A stretch of 46,479 nucleotides of DNA from Streptomyces sp. NRRL S-31. Lineage in GTDB: Bacteria > Actinomycetota > Actinomycetes > Streptomycetales > Streptomycetaceae. The position numbers and the translations under genes are program-made. Each line of letters starts with the position of its first letter. Within the stretch, counting starts at the first letter, position 1. The DNA lies in the NCBI RefSeq assembly GCF_000718775.1, contig NZ_JOCB01000070.1, forward strand, positions 1 to 46,479, read 5' to 3'. Shown here one piece after another: positions 33,330 to 41,298 of the stretch. The notes under the pieces are model-generated. The model did not search any database and was not told the DNA's origin. It worked only from the letters and a program-made list of their open reading frames with translations.

Positions 33330-33389
33330 GCCGTCACCGGCGCCGCAGGGCTGTCATCGATGCCGCACGGCTGTCACCGGCGCCGGACG
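33330..33389 (+). repeat. 20-bp tandem repeat, three imperfect copies
   Basis: Units starting GCCGTCACCGGCGCCGCAGG, then two near copies beginning GCTGTCA, with a partial fourth. It lies just before the end of the convergent hydrolase gene. Confidence 0.7.
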
Positions 33390-33436
33390 GCTCACCGTGG
33401 CGGGTGGCACCGCCCGGCGGCCGGGCGGCACCGTGT

Positions 33437-34198
33437 CTACCGTCGCAACGACCGTCCGAACCCCGCGGCCAGCGGCATCCGCAACCCGATCGGGGGCGGC
33501 GCGGCCAGCGCGTCCTCCACCGGACGGGACACGGAGTGCCCGAACAACGCGCCCATCGCGAAGTCGGCCGCCAGGGAGAGCACTTCGGACCGGTGGCCGT
33601 GCAGACCGTGTCCGTCGGAGTGGACCTCGAACCGGCACACCTCCCGGTTGACCTTCTTCGCCCGCGCCGCGTAACGGAACGACAGCTCGGGGTCGGTGCG
33701 CTCGTCGTTCGTGCCGTGCGCGATCAGCACCCGGCGCCCCACCAGCTGCTTCACCGGCTCGGCCGGGGCGGCGACGTCCTCCTCCGGCAGCCAGGGAGCC
33801 AGCGCCACCACGGAGTTGACGGCCTCGTGACCGCCCACGCGCAGCGCCGCCCGTCCGCCCATGTCCACGCCGACCAGGCACACGGGCACGTCCCCGTACC
33901 GGCGTACCACCTCGTCGGCGGCCCACTCGGCGTCCGCCGCCAGATGCGCCTCACCGCCGTTCCAGCCGCGGTACCGGTAGCGGACGGTGTGGACGGCCAG
34001 TCCCTCGGCGCGGCCGGCGCGGGCGAGCACGCGGCCCAGGGCGCGGACGAGGGTCAGCGGCCTGACGGAGGAGGGCCGGCGGGCGGAGACCTCCTCCCCG
34101 CCGGGGAGCAGCAGCGCCGCCCCGCAGACCGGCGTCGGCGCCGCGCCGACCGCCCTTCCCAGCCCGGCCGTTCGCACCGGCGTGTCTTGCTGTCCCAT
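33437..34198 (-). CDS. Alpha/beta hydrolase with Asp in place of the nucleophile Ser
   Basis: A 253-aa cytoplasmic alpha/beta hydrolase-fold protein (AALLLPGGEE, VHTVRYRYRGWNG). The nucleophile elbow reads LVGVDMGGRAAL, with Asp112 where most lipases and dienelactone hydrolases have Ser or Cys. The acid is probably in IAHGTNDERTDP and the His in HSDGHGLHGH. An Asp nucleophile is normal in epoxide hydrolases and haloalkane dehalogenases, but the overall sequence resembles dienelactone hydrolase-like proteins more, so activity is uncertain. The ATG has no ribosome site; CACTGT ends 6 nt upstream. A TGACA/TGTCA inverted repeat overlaps the start (34198-34213). Confidence 0.8.
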   Translation of the reverse strand: MGQQDTPVRTAGLGRAVGAAPTPVCGAALLLPGGEEVSARRPSSVRPLTLVRALGRVLARAGRAEGLAVHTVRYRYRGWNGGEAHLAADAEWAADEVVRRYGDVPVCLVGVDMGGRAALRVGGHEAVNSVVALAPWLPEEDVAAPAEPVKQLVGRRVLIAHGTNDERTDPELSFRYAARAKKVNREVCRFEVHSDGHGLHGHRSEVLSLAADFAMGALFGHSVSRPVEDALAAPPPIGLRMPLAAGFGRSLRR

Positions 34199-34213
34199 GA
34201 CAGAACAGTGTCA
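34198..34213. promoter_or_regulatory. Inverted repeat TGACA-N6-TGTCA at the hydrolase start
   Basis: Perfect 5-bp arms cover the -10-like CACTGT and the first base of the start codon; candidate repressor site, short enough to be chance. Confidence 0.3.
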
Positions 34214-34316
34214 GAAGGCGCCGTGTACGAAACCCGTACGGCGGGTCACCGTTGCGTATCGACGGAAAAGCGCCGGACATCGGCCGTCACGGGGCCGTCG
34301 CGCGTATCCCTGCGCT

Positions 34317-34328
34317 CTACGCGCGTAG
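34317..34328. promoter_or_regulatory. Nucleoside-regulon operator upstream of add (perfect CTACGCGCGTAG)
   Basis: An exact 12-bp palindrome 17 bp before the add start, between the -35 region and the -10-like TACAGT (34333-34338). The identical sequence occurs before deoC, with near copies before bmp and the ABC operon. Confidence 0.75.
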
Positions 34329-34332
34329 GCGT

Positions 34333-34338
34333 TACAGT
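34333..34338 (+). promoter_or_regulatory. -10-like TACAGT of add
   Basis: TACAGT ends 6 nt before the ATG at 34345, indicating a leaderless or nearly leaderless message; it adjoins the operator. Confidence 0.5.
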
Positions 34339-34344
34339 GCGGAA

Positions 34345-35532
34345 ATGACGAGCCAGACTGCATCGACGGGGGCCGTCCCGGCGCCCCTCCCGGCGCACGT
34401 CCCGACGCCGGACCAGATCCGCCGGGCGCCCAAGGTACTGCTGCACGACCATCTCGACGGCGGGCTCCGCCCGGGGACCGTCGTCGACCTCGCCCGGGAG
34501 GGCGGTTACACCGGTCTCCCCGAGACCGACCCGGGGAAACTGGGGATCTGGTTCGAGGAGGCCGCGGACTCCGGCTCCCTGGAGCGGTACCTGGAGACCT
34601 TCCGGCACACCGTCGGCGTGATGCAGACCCGGCAGGCCCTGGTCCGGGTCGCCCGGGAGTGCGCCGAGGACCTCGCCGCGGACGGGGTGGTCTACGCCGA
34701 GGTGCGGTACGCCCCCGAGCAGCACCTCGACCGGGGACTGACCCTCCAGGAGGTGGTCGAGGCCGTCAACGAGGGCTTCCGGCAGGGGGAGCGGCTGGCC
34801 CGCGAGGACGGCCGGCGGATCAGGATCGGCGCCCTGCTCACCGCCATGCGGCACGCGGCCCGCTCCCTGGAGATCGCCGAACTCGCCAACGCCTACCGCG
34901 ACTCGGGCGTGGTCGGTTTCGACATCGCCGGTGCGGAGGCCGGTTACCCGCCCACCCGGCACCTCGACGCCTTCGAGTACCTCAAGCGGGAGAACAACCA
35001 CTTCACCATCCACGCCGGCGAGGCGTTCGGACTGCCCTCCATCTGGCAGGCGCTCCAGTGGTGCGGCGCCGACCGGCTCGGGCACGGGGTGCGGATCATC
35101 GACGACATCCAGGTGCGCGAGGACGGCTCGGTCGCGCTCGGCCGGCTCGCCTCCTACGTCCGGGACAAGCGGATCCCGCTGGAGCTGTGCCCCAGCTCCA
35201 ACCTCCAGACCGGGGCCGCGCCCTCCTACGCCGAGCACCCGATCGGGCTGCTGCGCCGGCTGCACTTCCGGGTCACCGTGAACACCGACAACCGGCTGAT
35301 GTCGCACACCAGCATGAGCCGCGAGTGCGAGCACCTCGTCGACGCGTTCGGCTACACACTCGACGATCTCCAGTGGTTCTCCGTCAATGCGATGAAATCG
35401 GCGTTCATTCCTTTCGATGAACGGCTCGCGATGATCAATGACGTCATCAAACCGGGATACGCCGAGCTGAAGTCCGAATGGCTGTTCCGGCAGACCGCGT
35501 CCACCAGCGGTTCCGGCGGTCCGGAGGCGTAG
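34345..35532 (+). CDS. add: Adenosine deaminase
   Basis: A 395-aa zinc enzyme converting adenosine or deoxyadenosine to inosine or deoxyinosine. Metal and catalytic residues are visible: [10 protein letters not shown] (HxH), [23 protein letters not shown] (catalytic Glu after HAG), [11 protein letters not shown] (His ligand), LCPSSN and [16 protein letters not shown] (Asp ligand). The length is somewhat above the bacterial average of about 340, from an N-terminal Pro/Ala extension. ATG at 34345 fits the -10-like TACAGT; upstream in-frame starts would run through the operator. It is regulated with the other nucleoside genes through the 34317 palindrome, as inferred from the shared site. Confidence 0.95.
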   Translation: MTSQTASTGAVPAPLPAHVPTPDQIRRAPKVLLHDHLDGGLRPGTVVDLAREGGYTGLPETDPGKLGIWFEEAADSGSLERYLETFRHTVGVMQTRQALVRVARECAEDLAADGVVYAEVRYAPEQHLDRGLTLQEVVEAVNEGFRQGERLAREDGRRIRIGALLTAMRHAARSLEIAELANAYRDSGVVGFDIAGAEAGYPPTRHLDAFEYLKRENNHFTIHAGEAFGLPSIWQALQWCGADRLGHGVRIIDDIQVREDGSVALGRLASYVRDKRIPLELCPSSNLQTGAAPSYAEHPIGLLRRLHFRVTVNTDNRLMSHTSMSRECEHLVDAFGYTLDDLQWFSVNAMKSAFIPFDERLAMINDVIKPGYAELKSEWLFRQTASTSGSGGPEA

Positions 35533-35594
35533 CCGCCGGACACGTGCGGCACGGAACGCGGACGTGCTTTCACGAGGCGTCCGCATTTCGGTGT

Positions 35595-35624
35595 TTGCGG
35601 CGGATGGTCCGGCATGTCTACGGT
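35595..35624 (+). promoter_or_regulatory. Vegetative-type promoter of the small secreted protein gene
   Basis: -35 TTGCGG (35595-35600), 18-nt spacer, -10 TACGGT (35619-35624), about 60 bp before the ATG at 35683. Confidence 0.6.
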
Positions 35625-35682
35625 CGTGGCCCGCTCAGCGTGTTCGCGCTCATCCGTCTCCGCACACGAGGACCCAGTCACC

Positions 35683-36042
35683 ATGAAGCAGTCTGCCGCC
35701 AAGAGCCTGGGCGTCGCCGCCCTCGGTGCCGCCATCGCCGCCGTGGGCGCGGGCGCGGCCAACGCCGCCCCGGCCGTCCCGGACGCCGCGCAAGCCCTGG
35801 ACACCGTCACCAGGACGCTGCCGGCCGAGAACGTCGGCAAGGCGCTGCCGGGTGCCACCGAGGCCCTGGCCCAGGGGCAGGGCGCCGCGGCCACCGGACT
35901 GGCCGCCGCCCGGCCCGCCGTCGGGAAGGTCCTCGCGGAGGGGCCGACCGCGCCGACCGCCGCGCTGCTCGGCGGACTGCCGCTGCGGAACACCGGCCTG
36001 CCCGTGCACGGGGTGCCGGTCAACGGCATCCCGCTCGGCTGA
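35683..36042 (+). CDS. Small secreted Ala-rich protein
   Basis: A 119-aa protein with a Sec signal (KQSAAKSLGVAALGAAIAAVGAG, probable cleavage after ANA-A). The mature part is Ala/Pro/Gly/Leu-rich (AAQALDTVTRTLPAENVGKALPG) and ends VHGVPVNGIPLG. It contains no Cys and no domain I recognise. GAGGA lies about 10 nt before the ATG. The protein at 42060 on the other side of the afsQ locus has a similar make-up. No function can be assigned. Confidence 0.75.
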   Translation: MKQSAAKSLGVAALGAAIAAVGAGAANAAPAVPDAAQALDTVTRTLPAENVGKALPGATEALAQGQGAAATGLAAARPAVGKVLAEGPTAPTAALLGGLPLRNTGLPVHGVPVNGIPLG

Positions 36043-36146
36043 CACCGCCGTACGCCGTCGCCGGGGCACCCCGGAACCGGGACCGAAGCCGGGACCGGGG
36101 GCAGGCCGGGCGCGTCCCGGTGGCTCCGTGCCCCGGTGCCCGCGCT

Positions 36147-36350
36147 CTACCAGGCGGCGGTGCGGGCCTTGTCCTCGGACGGCATCAGCAGCCACAGCGC
36201 TATGTACAGCAGGAACTGCGGGCCGGGCAGCAGGCAGGACACCAGGAAGATCACCCGCATCGTCGTGGCCGAGGTGCCGAAGCGCCGGGCCAGTCCGGCG
36301 CAGACTCCGCCGATCATGCGGCCGTGGGTGGGGCGGGCAAGGGCGCTCAT
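36147..36350 (-). CDS. PspC-domain membrane protein
   Basis: A 67-aa protein made of one PspC domain: MIGGVCAGLARRFGTSATTMRVIFLVSCLLPGPQFLLYIALWLLMP, cut here only to show the signature GGVCAGLARRFG and the membrane helices. ATG at 36350 has GGAGGAG 7 nt upstream; the longer upstream frame is not conserved. PspC domains act in envelope-stress sensing, but small stand-alone actinobacterial copies have no defined role. Confidence 0.88.
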   Translation of the reverse strand: MSALARPTHGRMIGGVCAGLARRFGTSATTMRVIFLVSCLLPGPQFLLYIALWLLMPSEDKARTAAW

Positions 36351-36459
36351 GTCGGCTCCTCCGTGGTCGTCGGCTCGCTGTCGAGCCGGTGACGGGCCCC
36401 CGGGCGGGGCCTCGCGACTGACTTCCACGGTACGGAGACGAACGGGACGAAGCATCGCT

Positions 36460-37023
36460 CTACGGGGCGATCCCGACCCTGGGAATCGTCGGGGTCCGTC
36501 CCTGAGACAGCTCCTCCGGGACGGTGACCGCCGGCTCCGCACCGGCCTCCCCGGCGGGCCGCCGCCGCAGCCGGGCCCGGCCGGCCGGTACGACGGCCAG
36601 GTGGGCCAGGACGACACCCGCCGTGTTCAGCAGCAGCGAATCGACGTCCACCACCCGGCCCGGCACGCCGGTCTGCAACAGGGCGATGCCGAGGGAGGCC
36701 AGCGCGCCGGCCGCGGCCGTCCGGAGCAGGGAGGCGAACGGGGAGACGGCGAGCCTGCCGTGCGCCATCGGCAGCAGCACGCCCAGCGGCGCCAGCAGCG
36801 CGAGACCCTCGCCGAGGGGGCTGGCCGCCCCCGGCCAGCCCAGTGCCAGATCGGCCCGGACGCCGGCCAGCGGGCGCAGGTTCGGGGGCATCACCCAGGG
36901 GACGTCCAGCGGGCGCAGCGTCAGCCAGGCGACGAGGGCGAGGTGTGCGACGAGGAGGACACCCCCTGTCACACGGATGCGGGTCGCGGCACTGCCGCCG
37001 CCGATGGAGCCTTGACGCTGCAC
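36460..37023 (-). CDS. VanZ family membrane protein
   Basis: A 187-aa protein with four to five hydrophobic segments (VTGGVLLVAHLALVAWLTL, LALLAPLGVLLPMA, LASLGIALLQTG, LLNTAGVVLAHLAVV). The Gln in IALLQTGVPGRVVDVDSLLLNTAGV is the conserved VanZ-type motif (E/Q...R..D..D...N..G). The family name comes from teicoplanin resistance, but most actinobacterial members are of unknown function. The Arg/Pro-rich C-terminus is cytoplasmic. Its upstream region contains the 37082 repeat. Confidence 0.88.
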   Translation of the reverse strand: MQRQGSIGGGSAATRIRVTGGVLLVAHLALVAWLTLRPLDVPWVMPPNLRPLAGVRADLALGWPGAASPLGEGLALLAPLGVLLPMAHGRLAVSPFASLLRTAAAGALASLGIALLQTGVPGRVVDVDSLLLNTAGVVLAHLAVVPAGRARLRRRPAGEAGAEPAVTVPEELSQGRTPTIPRVGIAP

Positions 37024-37081
37024 GACCCCCTAGACGCGGGGGCGGGGCCGATTGGTTCCGTGGTGGAAACGTTTCGCCGTG

Positions 37082-37130
37082 CGCCCCGCCCCAGCCGGCC
37101 CCGGTTCGCCCCGCCCCAGCCGGCCCCGGT
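37082..37130 (-). repeat. 24-bp direct repeat in the vanZ upstream region
   Basis: The 24-bp sequence CGCCCCGCCCCAGCCGGCCC (continuing CGGT) occurs twice, at 37082-37105 and 37107-37130. More degenerate copies follow to about 37240. The 220-bp gap holds no gene. Confidence 0.75.
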
Positions 37131-37244
37131 CCGCTCCGTCCCACCCGGCCCTGTCCCGCCTCGGCCGGCCGACATGCTCCCGTCCCGGCCGGCCGGCATT
37201 CTCCCGTCCCGCCCGCGCGGTCCCACCGCGCCCGCCGGGACGGC

Positions 37245-37847
37245 TCAGGCGCCCGTCACCCCGCTGGACGGCGGCTGTGTGCTGCCCGGATGCTCCCGGA
37301 CCTCGTCCGTGCACTCGTACCGCCGCAGCGGGCCCTTCTCCGGGCCGCCCAGGATGACCGAGCCGTCGCCCTCCGTCGCCGCCGAGTCGGACAGCGTGCA
37401 CACCAGCTGGGCCAGGGCGTAGGAGGTGAGCCGCGACGGTGCGGCGCTCAGCCGGAGCGCGTCCTCGGGGTCCTTCGGGCCGGGCCCGCTCACCGCGAGA
37501 CCGCCCGGCACGTACGTCGTGTAGCCGGCGGAGCGTTCCGCCGCCGACGGCGACGAGGCGAGCTGGTCCAGCAGCCCCTGTGCCACGATCACCCGGCGCC
37601 GGGCGTCCGGGGTGCCCTCCGGCACCCGCACGCTGCGGTCCACGGCCACCAGGGACGCCCCGCACAGCAGGAAGACCTGCACCGGCACCCCGCGCGAGGA
37701 CTGCGCGGACAGATCCGGGCCGGTCAGCGAGCACGGCACCCGGGACGGCGCCGCCCCGAAGTCGGTCGGCACCTCCGTGGCCCGGATGCCGCAACCGGTG
37801 AGCAGCGCGCCCAGCAGGGGCAGCGCCACCACGCGTCGTACGGTCAT
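37245..37847 (-). CDS. Lipoprotein of the afsQ operon
   Basis: A 200-aa lipoprotein with a short signal ending LLTGC (Cys 19). The mature part has PSRVPCSLTGPDLSAQ, VQVFLLCGASLVAVDRSVRVP, VIVAQGLLDQLASSPSAAERSAGYTTY and LAQLVCTLSDS, resembling GerMN-like domains. Its ATG overlaps the afsQ2 stop by four bases (ATGA), so it is the third gene of the afsQ1-afsQ2 operon. A lipoprotein coupled to a sensor kinase may tune or feed signal sensing, as LpqB does for MtrB, but this is analogy only. Confidence 0.88.
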   Translation of the reverse strand: MTVRRVVALPLLGALLTGCGIRATEVPTDFGAAPSRVPCSLTGPDLSAQSSRGVPVQVFLLCGASLVAVDRSVRVPEGTPDARRRVIVAQGLLDQLASSPSAAERSAGYTTYVPGGLAVSGPGPKDPEDALRLSAAPSRLTSYALAQLVCTLSDSAATEGDGSVILGGPEKGPLRRYECTDEVREHPGSTQPPSSGVTGA

Positions 37848-39445
37848 GACCCCTCCTTCCCGCTGCCGTCCCGCTCGTCCCCGCCGTCGCCCTGGTCCCC
37901 GCCGCCGTCCCCGTCGTCCCGCTCGGTCAGCCGGGAGGCGTCCCGGGGCAGCAGGAGCGTGAACACCGCGCCGCCCTCGGGGGAGTTCGCGGCGCCGATC
38001 GTGCCGCCGTGGATGTGGGCGTTCTCCAGGGCGATGGACAGGCCCAGCCCGCTGCCCTCGGAGCGCGGGCGGGAGGCGCTCGCCTTGTAGAAGCGGTCGA
38101 AGACGTGCGGGAGGACCTCCTCCGGGATGCCCGGCCCGTGGTCGCGGACCTGGATCTCGATCGACTCGTCCGCCTCCCGCACCGACACCCGCACCGGCGA
38201 CCCGCCGTGCTTGAGCGCGTTGCCGATCAGGTTGGCGAGGATGACGTCCAGACGGCGCGGGTCCAGGCGGGCGTGGAGGCCGCGCTCGGCCTCCAGCTCG
38301 ACCGCGTCCAGCCAGGCGCGGGCGTCGATGCAGGCGGTGATCAGGTCGGCGACGTCGACGTCGTCCAGGACCAGCCGGGCGGTGCCCGCGTCGAAGCGGG
38401 TGACCTCCATCAGGTTCTCGACCAGGTTGTTCAGCCGCCGGGTCTCGCTGACCACCAGCCGGACGGCGGGCTCGACCATCGGGTCGATGCTCCCGGTCTC
38501 CGCCTCCAGCTCCTCCTCCAGCACCTCCGTGACGGCGGTGATGGCGGTGAGCGGGGTGCGCAGCTCGTGCGACATGTCGGCGACGAACCGGCGGGACGCC
38601 TCGTCCCGCGCGGCCATCTCCGCGACCCGCTGCTCCAGCGCCTCCGCCGCGTTGTTGAACGTCCGCGACAGGTCGGCGAGTTCATCGGTGCCGGACACCC
38701 TGAGCCGGGTGTCCAGCCGGCCCTCGCCGAGCCGGCGCGCGGCCACGCCGAGCCGGTGCACCGGCTTCAGCACGGTCGTGGCGGCGGCCTGCGCGAGCAG
38801 CGCGGCGCCGATCAGCGCGAGCCCGGTGGCGATACCCAGCGACCAGGCCAGCGAGTTGAGGTCCTTCGCCTCCGGCTCCAGGGACTTGGCCATGTAACCG
38901 GTCGGGCCGCCGCCGATCACCCGGGTGCCGGCCACCAGGAACGGCGTGCCGTGCTCCGTGACCCGCTGCCAGTACAGGTGGTACGGCTCCTTGTTGGAGT
39001 CCGTCACCGCCTGCCGCCTGGCCACGGCCGCGCGCAGCGACGGCGGCACGTCCTCCAGCGCGAAGCCGTTGATGCCGCCCGAATTGCCGTACACCGTCTT
39101 GCCGTCGGTGTCCTGGGCGACCAGCAGCACGCTGAAGCGCTGGCTGCTGGCGGCCATCTGGCCGGCGGCGCGCTGGAGCTGGTCCTGCGTGGGGTGCTCG
39201 GGCAGCGCGCCCGCGCGGTTCTGCATCTCCTGCCGGAAGTCGCGCAGCACCGCGTCCTGGGCGCGGGTGAGCACCGCCTCGCGGTTGAGCCAGTAGGCGA
39301 TGCCCGACGCCGACACCGCGGCGGTGAGCGCCACCAGCCCGAAGACCAGCACGAGCCGCAGCCTGAGGCTGGTGAACCTGAGCCGGGACAGACTCCCCCC
39401 GCGCCGCGCGGCCAGGCCGCGCAGCGCCCCTCGCGTACCGGTCAC
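37844..39445 (-). CDS. afsQ2: Sensor histidine kinase AfsQ2
   Basis: A 533-aa kinase. TM1 about 27-52, extracytoplasmic sensor about 53-197, TM2 about 198-226, HAMP about 226-280, then the dimerisation domain with FVADMSHELRTPL (phospho-His 293), N-box LIGNALKHGG, G1 box RDHGPGIPEEV, FDRFYKA and GSGLGLSIA. The C-terminus is Asp/Gly-rich. GTG at 39445 overlaps the afsQ1 stop (GTGA). AfsQ1/Q2 in S. coelicolor controls antibiotic and nitrogen metabolism with sigQ as a divergent target. The identity rests on the near-identical partner, the operon order lipoprotein-afsQ2-afsQ1 and the divergent sigQ. Confidence 0.93.
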   Translation of the reverse strand: MTGTRGALRGLAARRGGSLSRLRFTSLRLRLVLVFGLVALTAAVSASGIAYWLNREAVLTRAQDAVLRDFRQEMQNRAGALPEHPTQDQLQRAAGQMAASSQRFSVLLVAQDTDGKTVYGNSGGINGFALEDVPPSLRAAVARRQAVTDSNKEPYHLYWQRVTEHGTPFLVAGTRVIGGGPTGYMAKSLEPEAKDLNSLAWSLGIATGLALIGAALLAQAAATTVLKPVHRLGVAARRLGEGRLDTRLRVSGTDELADLSRTFNNAAEALEQRVAEMAARDEASRRFVADMSHELRTPLTAITAVTEVLEEELEAETGSIDPMVEPAVRLVVSETRRLNNLVENLMEVTRFDAGTARLVLDDVDVADLITACIDARAWLDAVELEAERGLHARLDPRRLDVILANLIGNALKHGGSPVRVSVREADESIEIQVRDHGPGIPEEVLPHVFDRFYKASASRPRSEGSGLGLSIALENAHIHGGTIGAANSPEGGAVFTLLLPRDASRLTERDDGDGGGDQGDGGDERDGSGKEGS

Positions 39446-40119
39446 TGAGGCGCGTCCAGGCGGTAGCCGACCCCGCGGACCGTACGGATCAGCGTCGGGG
39501 ACGACGGCACGTCCTCCACCTTGGCGCGCAGCCGCTGCACACAGGCGTCGACCAGGCGCGAGTCGCCCAGGTAGTCGTGCTCCCACACCAGCCGCAGCAA
39601 CTGCTGCCGGGACAGCGCCTGGCCGGGCCGCCGGCTCAGCTCCAGCAGCAGCCGCAGCTCGGTCGGGGTCAGCTGGAGGTCCTCGCCGTTCTTCGTGACG
39701 GTCATCGCGGAGCGGTCGATGACGACGTTGCCGAAGGTCGCCGAGTCGCTGGACTCGCGCTCACCGCGGCGCAGCACGGCGCGGATCCGGGCGTCCAGCA
39801 CCCGCCCCTGCACCGGCTTGACCACGTAGTCGTCGGCCCCCGACTCCAGTCCGACCACGACGTCGATGTCGTCGCTGCGCGCGGTCAGCAGGATGATCGG
39901 CAGCTGGTCCGTGCGCCGGATGCGCCGGCAGACCTCGAACCCGTCGATGCCCGGCAGCATCACGTCCAGCACGATCAGGTCCGGCCGCTGCTCGCGCAGC
40001 AGCTTCAGACCGTCCTCGCCGCTGGCAGCGGTGGCCACCCGGTGTCCCTGGCGCGTCAGGGAGAGCTCCAGGGCCGTGCGGATGGCGTCGTCGTCCTCGA
40101 TCAGCAACAGGGAAGGCAC
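39442..40119 (-). CDS. afsQ1: OmpR-family response regulator AfsQ1
   Basis: A 225-aa regulator: receiver domain (acidic pocket EDDD, phospho-Asp 52 in LIVLDVMLPG, Thr in LLTARSDD, Lys in DYVVKPVQ) and winged-helix DNA-binding domain (LQLTPTELRLLLELSRRPGQ, VDACVQRLRAKVEDVPSSP, TVRGVGYRLD). GTG at 40119 was chosen because the S. coelicolor protein is 225 aa as I recall, and CAGAAT ends 6 nt upstream (leaderless); an ATG at 40137 would add six residues. Its known binding motif, GTnAC-N6-GTnAC, lies in the divergent gap at 40227-40242. Confidence 0.95.
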   Translation of the reverse strand: MPSLLLIEDDDAIRTALELSLTRQGHRVATAASGEDGLKLLREQRPDLIVLDVMLPGIDGFEVCRRIRRTDQLPIILLTARSDDIDVVVGLESGADDYVVKPVQGRVLDARIRAVLRRGERESSDSATFGNVVIDRSAMTVTKNGEDLQLTPTELRLLLELSRRPGQALSRQQLLRLVWEHDYLGDSRLVDACVQRLRAKVEDVPSSPTLIRTVRGVGYRLDAPQ

Positions 40120-40125
40120 GGGCTC

Positions 40126-40131
40126 ATTCTG
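40126..40131 (-). promoter_or_regulatory. -10-like CAGAAT of afsQ1
   Basis: CAGAAT-N6-GTG on the minus strand with no Shine-Dalgarno sequence; the -35 is poor. Confidence 0.4.
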
Positions 40132-40226
40132 GCCCATGGACGGGTGGTCGTACGACCTGCCGGTGCCATGCCTTCCCCGGCGCGGTCACCCGCGCGCGAC
40201 GTACGACCCCCCTGGGAGGGACCCCT

Positions 40227-40242
40227 GTGACAGGTCTGTGAC
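40227..40242. promoter_or_regulatory. AfsQ1 box GTGAC-N6-GTGAC
   Basis: GTGAC-AGGTCT-GTGAC fits the reported AfsQ1 direct repeat GTnAC-N6-GTnAC exactly. It lies 108 bp before the afsQ1 start and 118 bp before the sigQ start. Confidence 0.85.
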
Positions 40243-40359
40243 AGTCGGCAGACACGGTGATGAAGTCACCCCGGCAGTCTTTTGGGCACGGGCCGGACGG
40301 GGAGCCGGAACCGGCCCGGCAACACCGAGTCACCGGAAGTCCACGACGGGGAGCGCGAG

Positions 40360-41130
40360 ATGAAAACGCTGCACGGCATCAGCACCAGCGCAGTGATCAC
40401 GCGGCTGCACGACGTGCACCGGGGGCCGGAGAAGTCCGGTGCCGAGGGGGGTCCTTCCCGCACGAGCGTGTTCGAGCGCGCGGCGGGACGGGGGTGCGCT
40501 CGTGGCACCGGGCGTCAGCACACCGCCTACATGACGGTGGTCGACGCACGCACGGGGGAGCACGGGGGAAGCGCGTACGGGGAGGAGCAGGGGGAGCGCC
40601 GCTCGCTGACGGAGGCGGAGTTCACCGCCTACGTCCAGGAGCGCCGCGCCTCCCTGTACGCCACCGCCTACCACCTGACCGGTGACCGCTTCGAGGCCGA
40701 GGACCTGCTCCAGAGCGCGCTGTTCTCGACGTACCGGGCGTGGGACCGGATCAGCGACAAGGCGGCGGTCGGCGGATACCTCCGCCGCACCATGACCAAC
40801 CTGCACATCAGCGCCTGGCGGCGCCGCAAGCTCAACGAGTACCCGACCGAGGAACTGCCGGAGACGCCCGGCGAGACGGACGCGATGCGCGGCACCGAGC
40901 TGCGCGCGGTCCTGTGGCAGGCGCTGGCCCGCCTGCCCGAACTCCAGCGCACCATGCTGGTCCTGCGTTACTACGAGGGCCGCACGGACCCGGAGATCGC
41001 CGACATCCTCGGCATCAGTGTCGGCACGGTGAAGTCCAGCATCTGGCGGTCGCTCCGCCGGCTGCGCGAGGACGAGGTCCTCAGCTTCGGCCGTGACGAG
41101 GAGGACGCCTTCGGCGAGCTGGTCGCCTGA
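40360..41130 (+). CDS. sigQ: RNA polymerase sigma factor SigQ
   Basis: A 256-aa sigma factor of the SigE/ECF type: region 2 in TAYVQERRASLYATAYHLTGDRFEAEDLL, the AAVGGYLRRTMTNLHISAWRRRK stretch described here in parts, and region 4 in LARLPELQRTMLVLRYYEGRTDPEIADILG and SVGTVKSSIWRSLRRLRED. A non-conserved N-terminal extension of about 85 residues precedes region 2. ATG at 40360 follows GGGAGCG; a start nearer the conserved part (for example ATG 40531) cannot be excluded. It is divergent from afsQ1 and, in S. coelicolor, is a direct AfsQ1 target. Confidence 0.92.
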   Translation: MKTLHGISTSAVITRLHDVHRGPEKSGAEGGPSRTSVFERAAGRGCARGTGRQHTAYMTVVDARTGEHGGSAYGEEQGERRSLTEAEFTAYVQERRASLYATAYHLTGDRFEAEDLLQSALFSTYRAWDRISDKAAVGGYLRRTMTNLHISAWRRRKLNEYPTEELPETPGETDAMRGTELRAVLWQALARLPELQRTMLVLRYYEGRTDPEIADILGISVGTVKSSIWRSLRRLREDEVLSFGRDEEDAFGELVA

Positions 41131-41178
41131 GGCAGGGGTCGCCGCAGGGTGGCCCGAGGGGGGAACACGGGGGAACGG

Positions 41179-41200
41179 GGGCCCGCTGGGGGGCGGGCCC
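41179..41200. terminator. Hairpin between sigQ and the convergent kinase gene
   Basis: GGGCCCGC pairs with GCGGGCCC around a 6-nt loop, 48 bp after the sigQ stop. Confidence 0.6.
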
Positions 41201-41298
41201 ACCGGGACCACGGGGGAGCGGGAAGAGCGGGGCTGGCGGACCGGGGGGATCCGACCAGTCCCGTTTCGCGTTCCGGTACGGCGGTCGCGGTACGGCGG

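Noticed and set aside
37082..37240. CRISPR-like array
   Set aside because: Only two exact units with a 1-bp spacer, GC-only sequence and no cas genes; simple duplication.
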